Shown here one piece after another: positions 1 to 4,841 of a stretch of DNA of 7,833 nt. The stretch spans positions 1 through 7,833 of the forward strand of contig JAHFBX010000128.1 in assembly GCA_023249815.1 (NCBI GenBank). Direction: 5' to 3'. Position numbers and translations under genes: made by a program. This stretch comes from Candidatus Eiseniibacteriota bacterium. GTDB lineage: Bacteria > Eisenbacteria > RBG-16-71-46. Every line of letters starts with the position of its first letter. The first letter of the stretch is position 1. The notes beneath the pieces are model-generated. The model did not search any database, was not told the origin of the DNA, and saw nothing but the letters and a program-made list of their open reading frames with translations.

Positions 1-797
1 CTCTCGACCACGTCGACGCGACCGACGCCGTGACGACCCGCGATCTGGTTCAACTCGGAGAGCAGCTCCACCGGACCCAGCGCCTTACCGTTCACGCTCA
101 CCGGGCGGCCGCGCTCGAAGCCGACCGTGATGCGCTCGGGCATCGCGGGCCACTGGTCGGGCGACGACGTGAGCTTGTGCATGGCCTCGGGCGGTGCGTT
201 CGCGGGATCCTCGAGCGCGCCGCCCTCGTGGCTCAGGTGCCACAGGTTGGCATCGCGCGAGTAGAGGTCAGTTGGCTTCTGCGTCACCGGCACGCCGTGC
301 GCCTGCGCGTAGACGAGCGCTTCCTCGCGCGACGAGATGTCCCACTCGCGCCACGGCGCGATGATGGGCAGCTGCGGCGCGAGCGCCATGTACGTGAGTT
401 CGAATCGCACCTGGTCGTTGCCCTTGCCGGTGCAGCCGTGCGCCAGCGCGTCCGAGTGGGTTCGCTCCGCCGCCCACACCTGGCGCGACGCGATGAGCGG
501 CCGCGCCAGCGACGTGCCGAGCAGATAGCGGCCCTCGTACACCGCGCCGGCGCGCAGCGCGGGGAAGCAGAAGTCGCGCACGAACGGGACGCGCAGGTCT
601 TCCACGATGACCTCGGCGGCGCCGATCTTCCGCGCCTTGGCTTCGAGCCCGGCGAGTTCCTCGCCGCCCTGGCCCACGTCGCTGCAGTAGCACACCACCT
701 CGCAGCCATAGTGTTCCTTGAGCCACGGCACGATGATGCTGGTGTCGAGCCCGCCCGAATAGGCGAGCGTGGCGCGCTTGACGGTCTGCTTGCTCAC
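1..797 (-). CDS. argG: Argininosuccinate synthase ArgG (3' end outside window)
   Basis: Joins L-citrulline and L-aspartate, with ATP cleaved to AMP and PPi, to give argininosuccinate, the penultimate step of arginine synthesis in the cytosol. I translated 265 codons before the window edge; the family is usually about 400 residues, so roughly a third is missing. Visible motifs: the N-type pyrophosphatase loop AYSGGLDTS (residues 12-20), GCTGKGNDQVRFE (121-133) and YSRDANLWHLSHEGG (179-193), all typical of ArgG. The start is GTG at 797-795: it immediately precedes the conserved N-terminal strand and has GAGGTG 7 nt upstream (810-805). The argD stop TGA (796-794) overlaps it as GTGA, so translation is probably coupled to argD. 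This is the last operon gene seen; argH or others may follow outside. Identity is very secure; only the C-terminal part is unseen. Confidence 0.97.
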   Translation of the reverse strand, partial: MSKQTVKRATLAYSGGLDTSIIVPWLKEHYGCEVVCYCSDVGQGGEELAGLEAKARKIGAAEVIVEDLRVPFVRDFCFPALRAGAVYEGRYLLGTSLARPLIASRQVWAAERTHSDALAHGCTGKGNDQVRFELTYMALAPQLPIIAPWREWDISSREEALVYAQAHGVPVTQKPTDLYSRDANLWHLSHEGGALEDPANAPPEAMHKLTSSPDQWPAMPERITVGFERGRPVSVNGKALGPVELLSELNQIAGRHGVGRVDVVE

Positions 798-2107
798 GAC
801 TTCCCACCTCCCTTGCTCGAGCCGGCGAGCCCAACGGCTTCGCAGACCGTGAGCGCGGCGTCGAGCCGCTCGAGACCCTTGACGAGTTCGTCATCGGACA
901 CGGTGAGCGGCGGCAGCACGCGCACGGCGCGCTCACCACCTCGCAACAAGAGGAGTCCGGCGTCGCGCGCGGCCGTCACCAGCGCCGCGGGCTCGACGCC
1001 GCCGGGAACGAGGTCCATCGCGGTGAGCAGTCCCAGCCCGCGCACCTCGCGCACGCTCGCGTGCCGCGCGGCGAGTTGTTCGAGCCCGGCTGCGAGTCTC
1101 CGCGCGGCGCGGCGCACGCGCTCGAGGAACGCCGGCCGTCGCACCTGCGCCAACGACCAGCGCGCCGCGGCGGCGCACACAGGATTGCCGCCGAACGTGC
1201 AGCCGTGCATGCCGGGCGAGAGCGTTGCCGCCACGTTCTCCGTCATGAGCACGGCGGCGATCGGCAGGCCGGCGCCGAGCGCCTTGCTCATCACGGTGAT
1301 GTCGCCGCGCACGCCGAAGTGTTCCTGCGCGAGCAGCCGGCCGGTGCGGCCCATGCCGGTCTGCACCTCGTCCAGCACGAGCAGCGCGCCCAGCGCCGTA
1401 GAGCGCGCGCGCAGTGCCTGGAGGAAGTCCCGCGTCGCAGGCACGGCGCCCGACTCGCCCTGCACGCACTCCACCACCACGGCGCACACGTCGGCGTCCA
1501 GCACCTGGTCCAACGCGGCCCCGTCGTTGAAGGGCGCGAAGCGCACGCCCGGGATCAGCGGCTCGAATGGCTCGCGGTAGGACGGGTTGTACGTCGCGGA
1601 CAGCGCGAATCCCGTCCGCCCGTGGAAGCCACCCTGGAACGCCACGATGCCGCGGCCGGGCAGGCCCTTGGCGAGCGCGTGCGCGCGCGTGAACTTGAGT
1701 GCGGCGTCGAGCCCCTCGGTGCCGGAGTTGCAGAAGAACACGCGCGCGTAGCCGGTGGCTTCTGCGAGCTCGCGCGCGAGCGACAGGCCCGGCTCGTGCG
1801 CGAACAGGTTCGAGCAGTGCCCGAGGCGCGCGAGCTGCGCCGAGAGGGCTTCGGCGAGGCCGCGCGGCGCGTGGCCGAACGCGTTCACCGCGATACCGCT
1901 CGTGAAGTCCAGGTACTCGCGACCGCCGGCATCGCGCACCCACGCGCCATGGCCCTCGACCAGTTCGAGGCGCGGCAGCGGGTAGAGCGGTGCCAGGAGC
2001 CCGACCTCATCGTGCGCGAGCGCAGGTGCGTCAGGCAGCGTCATGCCCGCGGGCTCTGCGGGTGCCGCGGACGGTAGCGCGGCCGGGGTGGCGATGGCGT
2101 CAGGCAT
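794..2107 (-). CDS. argD: Acetylornithine aminotransferase ArgD (class III, PLP-dependent)
   Basis: Transfers an amino group from glutamate to N-acylglutamate semialdehyde, giving N-acylornithine; many ArgD enzymes also act on succinyl-diaminopimelate precursors in lysine synthesis. The 437-residue protein shows the class III fold signatures: phosphate-binding NSGTE (127-131), FHGRT (161-165), LDEVQTGMGRTG (245-256) with the PLP-ring aspartate D246, the Schiff-base lysine in VMSKALGAG (K275), and TFGGNP (304-309). I chose ATG at 2107 because GAGGAG lies 4 nt upstream (2117-2112) and the start overlaps the argB stop by 8 nt (ATGCCTGA). This gives a roughly 30-residue Ala/Pro-rich leader absent from typical ArgD (about 400 residues); an inner ATG at 2044 is the alternative. 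Class III enzymes resemble each other, so the ArgD name rests partly on context between argB and argG. Confidence 0.95.
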   Translation of the reverse strand: MPDAIATPAALPSAAPAEPAGMTLPDAPALAHDEVGLLAPLYPLPRLELVEGHGAWVRDAGGREYLDFTSGIAVNAFGHAPRGLAEALSAQLARLGHCSNLFAHEPGLSLARELAEATGYARVFFCNSGTEGLDAALKFTRAHALAKGLPGRGIVAFQGGFHGRTGFALSATYNPSYREPFEPLIPGVRFAPFNDGAALDQVLDADVCAVVVECVQGESGAVPATRDFLQALRARSTALGALLVLDEVQTGMGRTGRLLAQEHFGVRGDITVMSKALGAGLPIAAVLMTENVAATLSPGMHGCTFGGNPVCAAAARWSLAQVRRPAFLERVRRAARRLAAGLEQLAARHASVREVRGLGLLTAMDLVPGGVEPAALVTAARDAGLLLLRGGERAVRVLPPLTVSDDELVKGLERLDAALTVCEAVGLAGSSKGGGKS

Positions 2108-2993
2108 GGGTCTCCTCGGGTGACGGGACCGACAGCGGCCCAGCGTGGCAAGTGGTGGCGAGTGCCGCGCCTTCGAGAATCGCGGCGAGCGTGTGCGGAC
2201 CCTGCCACGCGGCGATATGCACGCGCGCGACGCCTGCGGCGAGCGCCAAGCGCGCCGCGCGCAGCTTGGGGCGCATTCCGCCCGACACATCGTGGTGGTC
2301 GAGTGCCACGTCGAGCGCCGCGATGTCGAGCGTGCGCACCAGCTCGCCGGCGAGCTTCAACCCCGGCGTGTCGGAGAGCAGCACCAGATCGCGCGCCGGG
2401 AGTGCCGCAGCCACGGCGGCCGCGATGTCGTCGGCGTTCAGGTTCAGGAGCGCGCCCAGGCCGTCGTCGCCGAGCGAAGCCAGCACCGGCGTGCGGCCGG
2501 ACGCGAGCAGGTCCAAAAGCAGCGTGGTGTCCACCGACTCGATCTCACCCACCTCGCCCAGCGTGGCGGCGTTCGCGTGGCGGCGCACGCGTGCGATGCC
2601 GCCGTCCAACGCGGCGAGCCCCACGGCATCCAAGCCGTGCGCGCGCAGTGCGGCGACGAGCCGTTTGTTCGCGAGCCCCGCCAGCACGGCGCTGGCCACC
2701 TCGAGCGTGGCGGGATCGGTGACGCGCAGCCCATCGGCGAAGCGCGCCTCGAGGCCCAAGCGCTCGCACCACGCGGTCACCTGGGCGCCGCCGCCGTGCA
2801 CGACGAGCGTGGCGCGGGAGGAGCAACCGGTAGACCCGGCCTCACGCAGCGCGGCGGCGCACTCGGAGAGCGCTCCCGGCGCCTCCAATGCACGTCCGCC
2901 GAGCTTCACGACCAGCGCCGACGAGAGTGCCGCTCGCCGTGCCGTCGCCGTGGCTCCTGCCCGCGCTTGGGCGCCGTCCCCGGCCGGCGTCAC
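2100..2993 (-). CDS. argB: N-acetylglutamate kinase ArgB
   Basis: Phosphorylates the gamma-carboxylate of N-acetylglutamate with ATP, the second step of arginine synthesis. Amino acid kinase fold: VVKLGG (28-33), glycine-rich HGGG (66-69), GLRVTD (88-93), NLNADDIA (184-191), LLSDTPGL (205-212) and GGMRPKL (238-244), whose lysine is conserved. The C-terminus (HIAAWQGPHTL, about 259-269) resembles the short E. coli-type enzyme (DIASWRHAEQL) and lacks the FT..GIGT-type tail of arginine-inhibited kinases. I start at GTG 2993 (297 residues) because GGGGAG lies 7 nt upstream (3006-3001). The frame stays open to a TTG at 3110 (336 residues), but that stretch has weaker GC bias at third positions than the rest of the gene and no conserved content. 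A start nearer VVKLGG is also possible. The stop overlaps argD by 8 nt. Confidence 0.94.
   Translation of the reverse strand: MTPAGDGAQARAGATATARRAALSSALVVKLGGRALEAPGALSECAAALREAGSTGCSSRATLVVHGGGAQVTAWCERLGLEARFADGLRVTDPATLEVASAVLAGLANKRLVAALRAHGLDAVGLAALDGGIARVRRHANAATLGEVGEIESVDTTLLLDLLASGRTPVLASLGDDGLGALLNLNADDIAAAVAAALPARDLVLLSDTPGLKLAGELVRTLDIAALDVALDHHDVSGGMRPKLRAARLALAAGVARVHIAAWQGPHTLAAILEGAALATTCHAGPLSVPSPEETHA
2112..2117 (-). promoter_or_regulatory. Shine-Dalgarno site of argD
   Basis: Coding-strand GAGGAG sits 4 nt before the ATG at 2107, inside the last codons of argB. It is the best ribosome binding site in the operon and decides the argD start in favour of 2107 over the inner ATG at 2044. 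Confidence 0.75.
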
Positions 2994-3000
2994 GCGCCGG

Positions 3001-3006
3001 CTCCCC
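3001..3006 (-). promoter_or_regulatory. Probable Shine-Dalgarno site of argB
   Basis: Coding-strand GGGGAG lies 7 nt before the GTG at 2993. A second GGGGAG (3109-3104) lies only 3 nt before an ATG at 3099, but that ATG opens a frame without recognisable content. I therefore use the 3006-3001 site to place the argB start. Confidence 0.5.
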
Positions 3007-3114
3007 GGTTCGGTCGTCCGCCCATCGTCGCTCGCCGGCGGTGGCAGTCCGCGGCGGGCGTATGAACACTTTTCGCCTGGGACGTCGCCCGGGTGCCATG
3101 CGCTCCCCAACCGT

Positions 3115-4200
3115 TCACCACGGGCTCCCGTGCACCGGCAGGCCCCAACCCTCCGGCCAGCCGAGCACGAGGTTGAGATTCTGGATCGCCTGTCCCGCGG
3201 CGCCCTTCACCAGGTTGTCGATCGCGGCCGTGGCGAGCAGCGTGCGGCTCCCGTGCACCGTGGTCACCGCCACGTCGCAGCGGTTGGAACCCTTGACGAG
3301 CCGCGTCTCGGGCCAGGTGCCGGGCTCGAGCACGCGCACGAATCCCTCGTCCGCGTAGCGTTCGGTGTACGCCTCGTGCGCCTGCTCGGGCGTGACCGCG
3401 CGCGCGAGCGGCGCGATCGCGGTGAGCAGGATACCGCGTGACATCGGCGCCAGCTGCGGCGCGAACGCCACCGGCACGTCGGCGCCGGCGAGCCGCCCGA
3501 AATTGCGGGACATCTCGGGCACGTGCTGATGCACCTCGCCCACTTTGTAAAACGCCGCGCCGCCATCCAGCTCGGTGAACGACGTGCGCAGCGACGGCGC
3601 GCGGCCGGCCCCCGAGACCCCGGAGAGCGCCGTCACCGTGACCGGCCCGGCGAGCCAGTGTTGTTCGAGCGCCGGCAGCAGCGACAGCGTGGCCGCGGTG
3701 GGATAGCAGCCGGGATTGGCGATGCGGGTCGCGCCCGCGAGCGTGTCGCGGAACGCCTCCGGCAGGCCATACGCGTAGCCTTCGGCGCCGTCTCGAAAGT
3801 CGCTCGAGAGATCCACCACGCAGGTTGGGCCGGTGGCCAGCGAAGGATGCTCGCTCGCGAGCTTTCGCCACGCGCCATGCGGCAGGCAGGCCACGAGCGT
3901 GTCGAACGCCCCGGCTGCGAACAGCGCCGGGAGCGCGTCGGGCGCCACCGGGCGGGGCAGGTCGGTGACGCGCGCGTCCACGCCGGGCAGGAGCGCGCTC
4001 GCCGGCTGGCCCGCTAACTCGCGCGAGACGAGCGCGGCGATCTCGAGCCCCGGGTGCGCGAGGCCTAAGCGCACGAACTCATGGCCCGAGTAGCCCGACG
4101 CCCCGAGCACCGCGACACTGGCGACGCGCCCGCGCACGCCGCCGCGCGGCGCTTCGTCGGGCGCGGTGCGGTTGGCGGGAGCGACGACGGGGGCGGTCAC
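3115..4200 (-). CDS. argC: N-acetyl-gamma-glutamyl-phosphate reductase ArgC
   Basis: Reduces N-acetylglutamyl phosphate with NADPH to N-acetylglutamate semialdehyde, taking the product of ArgB and feeding ArgD. The 361-residue protein has the dinucleotide-binding loop GASGYSG (33-39), LPHG (106-109), the catalytic cysteine in ANPGCYPTA (C165), the histidine-bearing segment EVHQHVPEM (222-230) and the C-terminal signature DNLVKGAAGQAIQNLN (328-343). The start is GTG at 4200, whose GTGA overlaps the argR stop (TGA 4199-4197); a weak GGGGG lies 7 nt upstream. This start leaves about 26 Ala/Pro/Arg-rich residues before the first strand (VASVAVLGASG), longer than usual for ArgC. A GTG at residue 22 is an alternative. 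The open frame also extends upstream through argR to 4728, but that part is only a shadow of argR. Confidence 0.96.
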   Translation of the reverse strand: MTAPVVAPANRTAPDEAPRGGVRGRVASVAVLGASGYSGHEFVRLGLAHPGLEIAALVSRELAGQPASALLPGVDARVTDLPRPVAPDALPALFAAGAFDTLVACLPHGAWRKLASEHPSLATGPTCVVDLSSDFRDGAEGYAYGLPEAFRDTLAGATRIANPGCYPTAATLSLLPALEQHWLAGPVTVTALSGVSGAGRAPSLRTSFTELDGGAAFYKVGEVHQHVPEMSRNFGRLAGADVPVAFAPQLAPMSRGILLTAIAPLARAVTPEQAHEAYTERYADEGFVRVLEPGTWPETRLVKGSNRCDVAVTTVHGSRTLLATAAIDNLVKGAAGQAIQNLNLVLGWPEGWGLPVHGSPW

Positions 4201-4676
4201 TTGGCGGCCCCCGAACCCGAGCGGCCGGAGAGTGCGTCCAGGTGCTTGCGGAATCGCTTCGCGGACACGTGATCCTCCAGGATGCACAGCACCGTGTCGT
4301 CCCCGGCGACGGTGCCCATCAGGGCGTCGAAGCCGGTCAAGTCGATGGCGCGGGCCACCGCACTGGCGTGCCCCGGCGGGGTCTTCACCACCGCCAGGTT
4401 CTGTGTCACTCGCGTCTCGTTCACGAACATCTTCAGGTCCAGCATCTGCCGGCCGCGGTCCAGCGCCTCGGTCGCGGGCGACGGCAGCTCGTACCAGCTG
4501 CTGCCGTCGGCGCCCGAGCGCTTCGCCACGCCCAGGCTCCGGAGATCGCGCGACAACGTCGCCTGCGTCACCTCGATGCCGCCGCGCGCGAGCGCTCCGG
4601 CCAGCTCCTCCTGGCTCGAGAAGCGGCGACCGCTCAGCAGCGTGGCGATGGTGGTGAGGCGCGAGGTGCGCGACAC
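4197..4676 (-). CDS. argR: Arginine repressor ArgR
   Basis: Arginine-dependent hexameric DNA-binding protein that represses arginine synthesis genes. The 159-residue protein has an N-terminal winged helix (about 1-65) with recognition region VTQATLSRDLRSLG (36-49) and a C-terminal arginine-binding and oligomerisation domain with MGTVAGDDTVL (120-130), where GDD contacts arginine in known structures. Length fits the family (149-170). I prefer GTG 4676 because GGGAG lies 5 nt upstream (4686-4682). An in-frame ATG at 4700 would add eight residues but has no purine-rich site, and the promoter I propose would leave it only about 11 nt of leader. The gene leads the operon, and its stop overlaps the argC start (GTGA). 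ARG-box-like sites just upstream suggest that it represses itself and the genes behind it. Confidence 0.95.
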   Translation of the reverse strand: MSRTSRLTTIATLLSGRRFSSQEELAGALARGGIEVTQATLSRDLRSLGVAKRSGADGSSWYELPSPATEALDRGRQMLDLKMFVNETRVTQNLAVVKTPPGHASAVARAIDLTGFDALMGTVAGDDTVLCILEDHVSAKRFRKHLDALSGRSGSGAAK

Positions 4677-4681
4677 GGACG

Positions 4682-4686
4682 CTCCC
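4682..4686 (-). promoter_or_regulatory. Shine-Dalgarno site supporting the inner argR start
   Basis: Coding-strand GGGAG lies 5 nt before the GTG at 4676. The alternative ATG at 4700 is preceded by pyrimidine-rich sequence with no such site, so this element argues for the shorter ArgR. Confidence 0.55.
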
Positions 4687-4695
4687 GGGACTGAC

Positions 4696-4709
4696 TGCAT
4701 AAGTATGCG
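4696..4709 (-). promoter_or_regulatory. Candidate ARG box 1 (ArgR operator)
   Basis: Plus-strand TGCAT-AAGT-ATGCG is a 5-4-5 inverted repeat with one mismatch, the layout of ARG boxes (TGAAT-N4-ATTCA in E. coli; TGCAT half-sites in many actinobacterial operators). It is AT-rich in a GC-rich region, lies just downstream of the likely -10 element and upstream of argR. Recognition is by pattern only. Confidence 0.55.
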
Positions 4710-4715
4710 AGGGAG

Positions 4716-4729
4716 CGAATAAATACACC
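4716..4729 (-). promoter_or_regulatory. Candidate ARG box 2, overlapping the -10 region
   Basis: Plus-strand CGAAT-AAAT-ACACC matches 6 of 10 half-site positions of TGAAT-N4-ATTCA, with the left half much better than the right. Its centre is 20 bp (about two helical turns) from that of box 1, as expected for two operators filled by one ArgR hexamer. Alone it would be unconvincing; the spacing and position give it some weight. Confidence 0.4.
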
Positions 4730-4747
4730 TTCTGGCCGTGGGTGCAA
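4718..4747 (-). promoter_or_regulatory. Candidate sigma70-type promoter of the arg operon
   Basis: On the coding strand, TTGCAC (4747-4742) is followed after 18 nt by TTTATT (4723-4718), or after 16 nt by TATTTA (4725-4720). The -35 is good and the -10 is mediocre. It lies between the upstream terminator and argR, in the most AT-rich patch of the window. A start of transcription near 4711 would give about a 35-nt leader to GTG 4676. Overlap with ARG box 2 would let ArgR block polymerase. Confidence 0.45.
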
Positions 4748-4769
4748 GTGAAAACGGACCCGTGCCCCG

Positions 4770-4807
4770 AAAAGCGTTCGGGCCCGGCGGGAGTCCGCCG
4801 GGCCCGA
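4770..4807 (-). terminator. Intrinsic terminator after the metalloprotease gene
   Basis: On the coding strand a perfect 13-bp stem, TCGGGCCCGGCGG paired with CCGCCGGGCCCGA, encloses the 4-nt loop ACTC. It is followed after 3 nt by TTTT (4773-4770). It lies 37 nt past the protease stop and before the arg promoter, so it separates the two transcription units. The plus strand has no T-run after the hairpin, so it should act in one direction only. Confidence 0.85.
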
Positions 4808-4841
4808 GCCTGCGTCGCAGCCGCCCGCCGGGCGGCGCGGC

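Noticed and set aside
30..1580. Long plus-strand open frame (516 codons) opposite argG and argD
   Set aside because: The protein is Arg/Ser/Pro-rich without domain pattern and lies exactly opposite conserved genes; long antisense frames are expected at this GC content.
2990..3025. Possible 11-residue leader peptide ending at the argB start
   Set aside because: It has only two arginine codons, no clear ribosome site and no attenuator hairpin with a T-run, so I do not call it a leader peptide; the GTGA overlap is kept only as a minor note.
2842..3099. Minus-strand ATG at 3099 with GGGGAG 3 nt upstream, opening an 85-codon frame
   Set aside because: The spacing is too short for a good ribosome site, the product is Arg/Gly-rich without motifs, and it runs into argB in another frame.
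1990..3441. Plus-strand open frame (483 codons) opposite argD, argB and argC
   Set aside because: It has low-complexity Ala/Ser/Arg composition and crosses several conserved minus-strand genes; no recognisable motif.
2990..3871. Minus-strand 293-codon frame overlapping argC and argB
   Set aside because: It is an Arg-rich shadow frame of argC; only its last 12 codons lie in the argC-argB gap, and nothing supports translation of the whole.
4698..4708. The repeat around TGCATAAGTATGC as a transcription terminator or RNA hairpin
   Set aside because: The stem would be short and AT-rich with no useful loop and no T-run; an operator reading fits its position better.
4201..4728. Upstream in-frame extension of argC through argR
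   Set aside because: The extension is ArgR read in another frame; conserved ArgC sequence starts only after 4200, where a GTGA overlap gives a natural start.
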